Positions 9,781 to 18,123 of a DNA stretch of 64,000 bases are shown piece after piece. The translations under genes and the position numbers were made by a program. Below the pieces are notes generated by a model, which saw nothing but the letters and a program-made list of their open reading frames with translations, was not told where the DNA came from and searched no databases. The stretch comes from an uncultured bacterium (GTDB lineage: Bacteria > Bacillota > Clostridia > Lachnospirales > Lachnospiraceae), in contig CANRWP010000002.1 in assembly GCA_947643595.1 (NCBI GenBank), forward strand, positions 51,036 through 115,035, in the 5' to 3' direction. Position 1 is the first letter of the stretch; every line of letters begins with the position of its first letter.

Positions 9781-11283
9781 TCAGATGCCAATTGCATTCC
9801 GCAGAATTTTATCAGAATCGATAAACTCTTTTCTGCTAATCTCACTGGTCATTTTCCCTTCACTCATAACACAAATACGATCACATATACGCTGCAATTC
9901 CGGTATCTCAGAGGAGACGACAATCACTGCCATACCTTTTTTAGCAAGGCCTTCAATAACATGATAAATCTGTTCTTTTGCACCAACATCAATACCACGC
10001 GTCGGCTCATCAAGTATAAAAACCTTTACATTTCGATTAATATATTTGGAAATAACAACTTTTTGCTGATTGCCACCGCTCAGGCTGCCGACAGTCTGTT
10101 TGATGGAAGAGCATGCTACATTCAGCATGTCCGCAGATTCCTTTGCATACTCATATTCTTTCTTTTTGTTGATTAAACCAAACCTTTCAAAATTTTCCAG
10201 ACAACCCAGAGAGATATTTTTATAAATAGGTGTGTTTGGCAAAATACCCTGTTTTCTGCGTTCTTCCGGAACCAACACAATTCCTGCATCAAACGCCTGA
10301 CCAATATTTCTAAACTTAACCTGCTTTCCCTCCAATACGATCTTAGCCGAGTCACATTTATCAATACCAAGGACAGCCCGTATAGCTTCCGTTCTGCCTG
10401 CTCCAACGAGACCAAACATTCCTAAAATTTCACCCTTCCGCACATAAAACGAAACATCTTTTAAAACGCCTTTTTTATTGAGATGTTCTATCGATAATAC
10501 GACATCTCCGATATTACTGTCCCGTTCCACTTCTATATCTATTTTGGTGTTCCGATTGACCATCATATTGATCAGTTTGTCATTATCCAGATCACCAATG
10601 GGAAGTGTGTCAATCACCTGGCCGTCACGCATGATAGTCACTGTATCACACACGGCAAAAATTTCTTCCAATCTGTGAGAAATATAGATAATGGTCTTGC
10701 CTAGACTCTGCAGATACTTTATATAATCAAGCAGTTCCTGTACTTCTTCATGGCCAAGGCGGGCAGTTGGTTCGTCCATAATAATGATATCAGCCTTCTT
10801 TGATAAAACTCTGGCAATCACCATCATCTGCTGATCTGAAACATTCAATTCCGAAGCCTTTGCCTTTACCGGTAAATTTATTTTAAGTTCATTTAACTGT
10901 TCCTCACACTCTTTAAACAGCTTTTTCCAGTCAATAAATGTTTTTACTTTTCTTGTTGGTTCCTCACCGTAAAAAATATTTTCAGCTACGGTAAAATAAC
11001 TGACAAACGACAGTTCCTGTGGTATGATGGCAATTCCCATTTCTTCTGCCTGCAAAATACTATTTATATTGACATCTCTGCCATTGTATAAAACAGCACC
11101 GGTATCCTTTTTAACAACACCTGTGAGAATTTTCATCAACGTAGACTTTCCCGCACCATTTTCGCCGACAATTGCGTGACATGTCCCTCGTTTGATGTTG
11201 AGGTTTATATCTTTCAGGGCATTAACACCGCCAAACGCCTTATTAATACCTTTTATTTCAATGATATAATCTGTTTCAGGCAT
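9781..11283 (-). CDS. Ribose-type ABC transporter ATP-binding protein, two NBDs (RbsA family)
   Basis: GENGAGKSTLMKILTG, second-half SGGNQQKVVISKYI and FILDEPTRGIDVGAK. Confidence 0.93.
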   Translation of the reverse strand: MPETDYIIEIKGINKAFGGVNALKDINLNIKRGTCHAIVGENGAGKSTLMKILTGVVKKDTGAVLYNGRDVNINSILQAEEMGIAIIPQELSFVSYFTVAENIFYGEEPTRKVKTFIDWKKLFKECEEQLNELKINLPVKAKASELNVSDQQMMVIARVLSKKADIIIMDEPTARLGHEEVQELLDYIKYLQSLGKTIIYISHRLEEIFAVCDTVTIMRDGQVIDTLPIGDLDNDKLINMMVNRNTKIDIEVERDSNIGDVVLSIEHLNKKGVLKDVSFYVRKGEILGMFGLVGAGRTEAIRAVLGIDKCDSAKIVLEGKQVKFRNIGQAFDAGIVLVPEERRKQGILPNTPIYKNISLGCLENFERFGLINKKKEYEYAKESADMLNVACSSIKQTVGSLSGGNQQKVVISKYINRNVKVFILDEPTRGIDVGAKEQIYHVIEGLAKKGMAVIVVSSEIPELQRICDRICVMSEGKMTSEISRKEFIDSDKILRNAIGI

Positions 11284-11313
11284 CAGCTATACTCCTTTAC
11301 ATTTGTAATTTTA

Positions 11314-11344
11314 ATGGTGCAGCCCAGTTGTCGGGCCACACCAT
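11314..11344 (-). terminator. Stem-loop between SBP and ATPase genes (attenuator/processing stem)
   Basis: ATGGTG..GCCC-..-GGGC..CACCAT inverted repeat followed on the minus strand by an A/T-rich tract. Confidence 0.6.
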
Positions 11345-11376
11345 CCGAAATTCATTATAAACTACTACATTGTGAA

Positions 11377-12459
11377 CTATTCAGCATATTGAGCAGCTTC
11401 ATCCTCAGCCTTCTCCAAAAATTCATCTACATTGTCGATGGTAACAATGTCATACGGAACACTGATGTATTTCTGTACAGATTGTCCTGCCATAAGTTTC
11501 TCTGCGGTATTACATACTGCTTCATTCGCACCATCAATATCGGAAATAACCGTACATAATACACAGCCCTCAGCTTTAATATCACGAAGAACATCCACTT
11601 CCCCATCGATACCAACACATTTAACCTGCGGATAGAGATCATGTTCTTTTAACGCCTGAATCGCACCCATTGCTTCCAGGTCCTGAGAAGTAAAGATTGC
11701 ATCAACATCCGGATTTGCGGTCAGGGCGGAATCAAGTCCATTGTAAGTAACCTCTGTCGTTCCAGGATAAGTTGTCTGAACATGAGCAACTTCCTCAAAT
11801 CCCCACTCTTCAATCATGGCATCATGTACATAACCAGCGGCACGAAGAGCAAAGTTATCCTGATGTCCGGTCGTAATGATTTTACCTTCATAACCAATTT
11901 CAGCACCCAACATCATGCAGATATCTGTCTGAATAGAAAAATAGTTGAGCTGTACCATAGCACTGCATCCCTCAATCCAGCCGGCATCCTGAGAGATCAC
12001 GTAAATACCCTTGGACGCTGCATCTGCAACAACATTTTTCATTGAAAAGCTGTCTGCACATTGAATGACAATAACATCGCAGCCTGCTTGGATCAGATTT
12101 TCAACATCAGTAACCTGCTGAGTTGCATCACCATTTGCATTTACGCCTATAACCTCGTGTCCACGAGCCTCACAAGTCGCTTTTAATCCTTCAAACATGT
12201 GACGATTATGAATATTGCCAAGTGCATTGATAGAAATACCGATTGTCATACCGTCTGCCGTTGTCCCTTCTTGGGAAGCTTCTTTACTCGCCGTCTCATT
12301 TTCTACGGCCTCTGGTTCGTTTTCACTTTCTGTTTCTACGGTCTCCGTTGTCTCCACAGCTTCTTCTGTTGTCCCCTGGTTTTCTGATGATCCACAGCCA
12401 CTTACAAGCATTGTAAGTACTAAAGCTATTGCGCATACAGAAGCTAATTTCTTTTTCAT
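11377..12459 (-). CDS. Sugar ABC transporter substrate-binding lipoprotein (RbsB family)
   Basis: Start MKKKLASVCAIALVLTMLVSGCGSS with lipobox; TIGISINALGNIHNRHMFEGLKATCEARGHEV. Confidence 0.92.
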   Translation of the reverse strand: MKKKLASVCAIALVLTMLVSGCGSSENQGTTEEAVETTETVETESENEPEAVENETASKEASQEGTTADGMTIGISINALGNIHNRHMFEGLKATCEARGHEVIGVNANGDATQQVTDVENLIQAGCDVIVIQCADSFSMKNVVADAASKGIYVISQDAGWIEGCSAMVQLNYFSIQTDICMMLGAEIGYEGKIITTGHQDNFALRAAGYVHDAMIEEWGFEEVAHVQTTYPGTTEVTYNGLDSALTANPDVDAIFTSQDLEAMGAIQALKEHDLYPQVKCVGIDGEVDVLRDIKAEGCVLCTVISDIDGANEAVCNTAEKLMAGQSVQKYISVPYDIVTIDNVDEFLEKAEDEAAQYAE

Positions 12460-12501
12460 TCGTTTTACCTCCATTTGTTTTTTATTATTTCGAACTCAAT
12501 A

Positions 12502-12954
12502 TTAAATAGGAACTTTCATTACGATCTTTTTGACAGCCTTACACTCTCCTGCACTACAACGCGGTTTATGTGCGCATTCCGGCTCAACAACAATATATTC
12601 GCCCGTATGTAAGAAAACTTTTCCCGGAAATTCCGGTTCATGGTATAAAGTCCATTCTTTTTCATCATCATGCGGTACGCTGACTGTCAGATATTCTCGA
12701 CTGTATACCCCGATATATTCCTCACCCTCTGCCATGTAATGAATGTCAAACGCAAGATCATGTGTTTCAAAAGGGAGAGATTCTTCCGGACTGGTTACAT
12801 AGTGTTGAATATTTGCATACACACCATACTCCAAATCAATTCTTCCTTCCGGAAGGCTTGCCAAGTCCGGACGTTTTAAAAATTCAAATGCTGTCCGAAA
12901 CTTTGGCTCATTCATGTCATACTTATACACGCTGTCTATTGCGCCGCTAATCAT
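12502..12954 (-). CDS. YhcH/YjgK/YiaL family protein (DUF386, cupin-like)
   Basis: MISGAIDSVYKY...; ETHDLAFDIHYMAEGEEYIGV...; FLHTGEYIVVEPECAHKPRC, characteristic family signature. Confidence 0.8.
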   Translation of the reverse strand: MISGAIDSVYKYDMNEPKFRTAFEFLKRPDLASLPEGRIDLEYGVYANIQHYVTSPEESLPFETHDLAFDIHYMAEGEEYIGVYSREYLTVSVPHDDEKEWTLYHEPEFPGKVFLHTGEYIVVEPECAHKPRCSAGECKAVKKIVMKVPI

Positions 12955-13193
12955 TTTACATCCTCCTTTTGTTGTGTGTTTATCTGCGAAAATCATGCAG
13001 AATTCTTGTTTGTTGATATTTTTGAATAAATATTACAAATACTATTCAATAAACATACAAAATTTTTCTAACGTCTACAACCTCACTTTTTTCCAAAAAA
13101 TCCATATTTTTACAGAACTTTTTTTTTAATCCTGGATTATAATTTTAAAAATGAGATTTACGTTTTACCTCCCTCCTTTCTTAATATGCATAT

Positions 13194-13222
13194 AGTATAC
13201 AACAGTATTATAAGAAATGCAA
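13194..13222 (-). promoter_or_regulatory. Promoter of the yhcH-rbsBAC-amidohydrolase-dehydrogenase-kinase operon
   Basis: Minus strand TTGCAT (13222-13217), 17-nt spacer, TATACT (13199-13194). Confidence 0.6.
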
Positions 13223-13431
13223 CTTTACTTTTTACTAAAAATGCATCACTATTTTTGTACATTATTCCTAGTTCGCTTTCTATTGAAAATACTTTTTACT
13301 ATTTGATTTGAATTTAAGATTCCCTTGACTTTTTCTTTCCCTTTCGTTAGTGTCTTTAATAGGGATATCTCTATGGGATTCCTGAGTAACCAATAAAATC
13401 CACAGATTACGGAAAGGAAATGATTTAAATT

Positions 13432-14142
13432 ATGATAAAAACAGGTATCATAGGAGCAATGGAGCTGGAAGTGGCGACCCTGAAAAATTTGATGACCGTC
13501 CGTACGGTCACAGCAAAAGCCGGTATGGATTTTTACGACGGCACTCTGGACGGACATCCCGTCGTTGTTGTGCGGTGCGGTATAGGCAAGGTGAACGCCG
13601 CCATGTGCGTACAGATTCTGGCTGATTTGTTTGACGTGACTCATATCATCAATACCGGCGTAGCCGGTTCCCTAAATCCAAAGCTGGACATCGGCGATAT
13701 TCTCATCTCCGAAAAAGCGTTGCAACATGACATGGACTCCTCTCCCATAGGCTTCACACCCGGTCAGATTCCGGACATCGATGTGCTCGCTTTTCCCGCA
13801 GACCAGGCAATGATCGATACTGCCGTCGCCGCCTGCAAACGAGTTAATCCTGATATCCATGTGCTCACCGGGCTTGTGGTAACCGGCGACCAGTTTATTT
13901 CAAACAGAGAAGCGAAAGAACGGCTTGTCTCTGTATTTCAAGGCGACTGCGCAGAGATGGAGGGCGGAGCTATCGCACAGGTTTCCTACTTAAATAAGCT
14001 GCCCTTTCTCATCATTCGAGCTATATCGGACAAAGCCGATGATTCCGCAGGCGGAATAGACTTTCCGACTTTTGAAAGAAAGGCGGCGGAACATTGTGCA
14101 AAGCTGACAGTGGAATTTGTCAGAAATTTTGAATCTATCTGA
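13432..14142 (+). CDS. mtnN: 5'-methylthioadenosine/S-adenosylhomocysteine nucleosidase
   Basis: MIKTGIIGAMELEVATLKNLM...GIGKVNAAMCVQIL...INTGVAGSL...EMEGGAIAQVSY...IRAISDKAD. Confidence 0.92.
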   Translation: MIKTGIIGAMELEVATLKNLMTVRTVTAKAGMDFYDGTLDGHPVVVVRCGIGKVNAAMCVQILADLFDVTHIINTGVAGSLNPKLDIGDILISEKALQHDMDSSPIGFTPGQIPDIDVLAFPADQAMIDTAVAACKRVNPDIHVLTGLVVTGDQFISNREAKERLVSVFQGDCAEMEGGAIAQVSYLNKLPFLIIRAISDKADDSAGGIDFPTFERKAAEHCAKLTVEFVRNFESI

Positions 14143-14183
14143 AAACCGCCGAAGCAGTTTTTCATTTTCTGCTTCGGCGGTTT
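14143..14183. terminator. Bidirectional intrinsic terminator
   Basis: AAACCGCCGAAGCAG - 11-nt loop - CTGCTTCGGCGGTTT, perfect 15-bp stem. Confidence 0.88.
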
Positions 14184-14186
14184 CTT

Positions 14187-15065
14187 TTAGTTACTTTGAA
14201 GTCGCAGCTGTAATTCGGCAGCCTGTGCCTCCAATGATGCGATGAGAGTATCTTTTTTCTCATTTAATGATTCAAATTCTGTTATCGCTGTATCCTTTTC
14301 TTCAATTACTGCTGTCTTTTCTTTATTCGACAGCTTTAATTCATCCATTTCCAGCTTCACACCCTCCCATGTTCGGCGATAATCCTCCCTCGCCTCACAC
14401 AGATCACGGATCCTGTCATCCCTGTTGAGAGTAAAAAGTGTTTCTCCTGCTTCCTGCATGCTTTTATTTCCCTCTGAGATCATCTTAAAATCCTCCCATG
14501 CCAATGCTCTGAACAATTTTGCCCATTTATCGAGATCATGATCTTTATCCTCTCTGTCCGCCAGATGAATCTGAGTTAAGTCTAACACATGTATTATATA
14601 CTTTTCACTATATTTATAATAGTTTTTTATATTCATCATTTTATAGGTGGAGAAAAACTCAGAGTGCTCCGGAAACGGCGTAAAATTCAAAATTCCGATC
14701 TGAAATGCCGGTTTCACAGTTTTGTAAGCTTCTCCGGCATTCAGACTGTCAAAAAGGCGGGACAAATAGATCAGTGATCTCTCGGGCCAGTTATACTGGT
14801 TATTCATCTGCATTTCCAGATTTATAACAGTATTATTATTCATCAATATCTTGATGTCCAGAATAAACTCCTTATCGCTGATTTTTTTACCCAGCTCGAT
14901 GGGATTGAGTATCTGCACTTCCCGCACATTAGCTGGATCCAAATGTAGCAGGAAACATAAAAGCTCCTTCAATACATTTTTATTGCTCTGCATGACGCTC
15001 CGAAACATGTAGTCATTCATAAGAGGATAATCGATCGCGCCGGTGAAAGATGCCAATTTAGGCAT
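14187..15065 (-). CDS. Rpn family / PD-(D/E)XK nuclease-domain protein
   Basis: DYMFRSVMQSNKNVLKELLCFLLHL...EFILDIKILMNNNTVINLEMQMNNQYNWPERSLIYLSRLF core; C-terminal coiled coil. Confidence 0.82.
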   Translation of the reverse strand: MPKLASFTGAIDYPLMNDYMFRSVMQSNKNVLKELLCFLLHLDPANVREVQILNPIELGKKISDKEFILDIKILMNNNTVINLEMQMNNQYNWPERSLIYLSRLFDSLNAGEAYKTVKPAFQIGILNFTPFPEHSEFFSTYKMMNIKNYYKYSEKYIIHVLDLTQIHLADREDKDHDLDKWAKLFRALAWEDFKMISEGNKSMQEAGETLFTLNRDDRIRDLCEAREDYRRTWEGVKLEMDELKLSNKEKTAVIEEKDTAITEFESLNEKKDTLIASLEAQAAELQLRLQSN

Positions 15066-15312
15066 GCTGTCAGAATTTTTCAGATTATTTATAAGATATG
15101 CTCCTTTGTGATGTGATTTAAGAAATATACATCATTTTTATCATAAAACACAATGAAAAAACAAGTACAAAATAGACAAAACCATGTAGAAAAAGAAAGA
15201 TGGGCCTCAAAGGAAATCAAAAGAAAAACTACATGATATAGTTCCAATGATTCCTATCAGGCCCAAACTCCATACTAAATCTTGTATTGTGCAATGTTTT
15301 TGTCAGACAGTT

Positions 15313-16563
15313 TTACGCCAGCGTATAGCTGTTCAGATATTTCTCCTGCTCCGATGTGAGAACATCGATCTCCTTGCCGAGGAACGCCAGTTTTCTCTTC
15401 GCTACATCGATGTCCACCTCACGGGGCACATCGATCAGTTTCTCGGTGAGCTCACTGCCGTGCTCCACCAGATATTTCGCGGACAGCGCCTGGATCGCGA
15501 AACTCATATCCATGATCTCCGCCGGGTGTCCGTCGCCTGCCGCCAGATTTACGAGGCGTCCCTCCGCCAGCACAAAGATCCACTGACCGGTGGGAAGCTT
15601 ATAACCCATGATATTCTTTCTCTGTTCTCTTGTCTCCAGAGCGATCTCTCTGAGGCGCGCCATATCGATCTCACAGTCAAAATGCCCTGCGTTACAGAGG
15701 ATCGCGCCGTCTTTCATCACCGCGAAGTCCTCCTCATCGATGACTTTATCACATCCCGTAACCGTCACGAAGAAATCGCCTATCTTTGCCGCTTCGTTCA
15801 TCGGCATCACATCAAAACCGTCCATCACCGCCTCGATCGCCTTGATCGGATCGATCTCCGTGACGATGACACGCGCGCCGAGCCCCTTTGCCCTCATGGC
15901 GGTTCCCTTACCGCACCAGCCGTAGCCGGCAACTACCACGATCTTTCCCGCCACGATCAGATTGGTCGTGCGGTTAATGCCATCCCACACGGACTGTCCC
16001 GTGCCGTAACGATTGTCAAAGAAGTGCTTGCAGTCCGCATTGTTCACGCGCACCATCGGGAATTTCAATTCTCCGGCCTGGTTCATCGCCTCCAAGCGGA
16101 TAATACCGGTGGTTGTCTCCTCGCAGCCGCCGATGATCGCCGGGATCAGCTCCGGCATCTTCGTGTGCACCATGTTGACAAGATCTCCGCCGTCATCGAT
16201 GATGATGTTGGGTCCTGCCTCCAGCACATGCTGAATATGTGAATCATATTCCTCCGGCGTGCTGTTATACCACGCGTGGACTTCCAGCCCATCCTTCACC
16301 AACGCCGCAGCCACATCGTCCTGCGTGGAGAGAGGATTGGAGCCGGTCACATACATATCTGCTCCGCCCGCCTTTAAAACCTTGCAGAGGTAAGCCGTCT
16401 TTGCCTCCAGATGTACGGAGAGGGCGATCTTTTTTCCCGCAAAGGGTTTTGTCTCCGAAAATTCTTTTTCCAGAGTGCGCAGCAGATCGCAGTTGCGTTT
16501 TACCCATTCAATCTTTCTCTCGCCGGATTCGGCTAAATGGATGTCTCTGATTTCACTGTTCAT
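15313..16563 (-). CDS. ahcY: S-adenosylhomocysteine hydrolase family protein (AhcY, archaeal/Thermotoga-like form; possible S-inosylhomocysteine hydrolase)
   Basis: NPLSTQDDVAAAL, DDGGDLVNMVHT, EETTTGIIRL, VVAGYGWCGKGTAMRAKGLGARVIVTEIDPIKAIEA, NAGHFDCEID; HLEAKTA adenine-pocket motif; lacks the C-terminal KPxHYRY. Confidence 0.9.
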   Translation of the reverse strand: MNSEIRDIHLAESGERKIEWVKRNCDLLRTLEKEFSETKPFAGKKIALSVHLEAKTAYLCKVLKAGGADMYVTGSNPLSTQDDVAAALVKDGLEVHAWYNSTPEEYDSHIQHVLEAGPNIIIDDGGDLVNMVHTKMPELIPAIIGGCEETTTGIIRLEAMNQAGELKFPMVRVNNADCKHFFDNRYGTGQSVWDGINRTTNLIVAGKIVVVAGYGWCGKGTAMRAKGLGARVIVTEIDPIKAIEAVMDGFDVMPMNEAAKIGDFFVTVTGCDKVIDEEDFAVMKDGAILCNAGHFDCEIDMARLREIALETREQRKNIMGYKLPTGQWIFVLAEGRLVNLAAGDGHPAEIMDMSFAIQALSAKYLVEHGSELTEKLIDVPREVDIDVAKRKLAFLGKEIDVLTSEQEKYLNSYTLA

Positions 16564-16647
16564 TTCTTTTCCTCCAGTATAATTATGAGATATTCAGCCG
16601 AATTTTTATTATAGTGATGGTCGTCTGTCCTGTCATCACTCAGATGG

Positions 16648-17949
16648 TTAATACTCTTTTTTGTCAAGTCCCATCCGGACGATTATTTCGTCTATCTTTT
16701 TATACACCAGTTCCTCATCCATCGTCAATATCTTTCGGTCTTCCATCGTAATTTTTCCATCGATGATCACCGTCTCCACCTCGGAACCGTTGGCGGAGTA
16801 GGAGAGTCCCGCGATCAGGTTGTTCCGCGGTGTCAAAGAAGCCGTATTCAGATTGAGAATGGCAATGTCCGCCTTCTTTCCCTCCTCCAGAGAGCCGATC
16901 TCCTTCTCCAGACCGAGAGCTTTCGCGCCGTTTATCGTGGCAATACGGATCACTTCCCCCGCGCTGATACATTGGGGCGTTCTCTTTACTCCTTTGTGGA
17001 TCAGGGCGAGCAGGCTCATCTCGTGAAAGAGGTTCAGACTGTTGTTGGAAGCGGCTCCGTCCGTGCCGATACACACATTGATCCCTTTCTTCAGCATCTC
17101 CGGAACCGGCGCGAAACCGTTCCCCAGTTTCATGTTGCTGGCCGGGTTTGTCACCACGCTGACATTTCTTCTTCTCAGAATATCCATGTCATCCTCTGTG
17201 ATCTGCACACAGTGGGCTGCCACCGCCGGCACATCGAACAGTCCGTTTTTCTCCGCCATCTCGATCGGCGTACAGTGATATTTCTCCCTGATCTGCTCTA
17301 TCTCGCTCTCGCTCTCGGAGAGGTGTACATGGATCCTCATATTGTTTTTCTTTGCTTCCTCAGACACAATGCGCATAAATCCGTCGTCACAGGTATAGGG
17401 AGCATGGGGACCCAGCATAAAGGTCAGTCTGTCGCAGTCCGCCGCCGCGTCCCTCTCCTCATACGCCTGTTTAAGCCGCATCTGTCCAGCCTCATCATTG
17501 CCGCTTCCCACCAGTCCGCGGCTGATCACGGCGCGCATGCCGGATTCTTTCACCGCCCTGGTCGTCTGATGGATATTCATCTGCATATCGTTAAAACAGG
17601 TTGTACCGCTCTTCATCATCTCGATAATGGCAAGGCAGGCCCCCCAGTAAGTATCCTCGTCTGTCATCTGCTGTTCGATCGGATCGATCGTCCCGAACAG
17701 CCAGTCCATAAAGCTCAGATCATCCGCCACATTCCGCATGAAGGACATGTAGGAGTGCGTATGGCAGTTTACAAGCCCCGGTATGGCAAGCCTGTCCTTC
17801 CCGTCGATCACCTTATCCTCCGAAAAAACCTCCGGTCTTTTTCCGATCGAGACGATCCTGTCTCCCTCAATATAGATATCCGTCTCGCGAATGACATCAC
17901 TGTCATTTTCCGGCAAGAGCGCCAGAATATTTTTCAATACGATTCCCAT
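16648..17949 (-). CDS. mtaD: 5-methylthioadenosine/S-adenosylhomocysteine deaminase (amidohydrolase)
   Basis: GLVNCHTHSYMSFMRNVADDLSFMDWL...GPHAPYTCDDGFM...HVHLSESESEIEQI...CIGTDGAASNNSLNLFHEM. Confidence 0.9.
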   Translation of the reverse strand: MGIVLKNILALLPENDSDVIRETDIYIEGDRIVSIGKRPEVFSEDKVIDGKDRLAIPGLVNCHTHSYMSFMRNVADDLSFMDWLFGTIDPIEQQMTDEDTYWGACLAIIEMMKSGTTCFNDMQMNIHQTTRAVKESGMRAVISRGLVGSGNDEAGQMRLKQAYEERDAAADCDRLTFMLGPHAPYTCDDGFMRIVSEEAKKNNMRIHVHLSESESEIEQIREKYHCTPIEMAEKNGLFDVPAVAAHCVQITEDDMDILRRRNVSVVTNPASNMKLGNGFAPVPEMLKKGINVCIGTDGAASNNSLNLFHEMSLLALIHKGVKRTPQCISAGEVIRIATINGAKALGLEKEIGSLEEGKKADIAILNLNTASLTPRNNLIAGLSYSANGSEVETVIIDGKITMEDRKILTMDEELVYKKIDEIIVRMGLDKKEY

Positions 17950-17996
17950 GATATTTTCTGCCTCCTGTAATATGTGAATTGCCTGTCGATATATTT

Positions 17997-18025
17997 ATTT
18001 TGCTGGGTTTTTTTAAAGATGTCAA
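17997..18025 (-). promoter_or_regulatory. Promoter of mtaD(-ahcY)
   Basis: Minus strand TTGACA (18025-18020), 17-nt spacer, CAAAAT (18002-17997). Confidence 0.55.
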
Positions 18026-18123
18026 GGGGAACGAACAAGTTTTTCTTTCCGCCAATCAGTTCCCATGCTACAATAAGGGGAACCACCTACAAAATTTCAT
18101 GTGAACAGGAGAATGAATGCCAT

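Noticed and set aside
14187-15065. Mobile element/IS
   Set aside because: Rpn proteins are sometimes labelled transposases, but no terminal inverted repeats or target-site duplications were seen.
15247-17970. Plus-strand ORFs 15247..16242 (331 aa) and 16972..17970 (332 aa)
   Set aside because: Antisense to ahcY and mtaD, which have strong conserved motifs.
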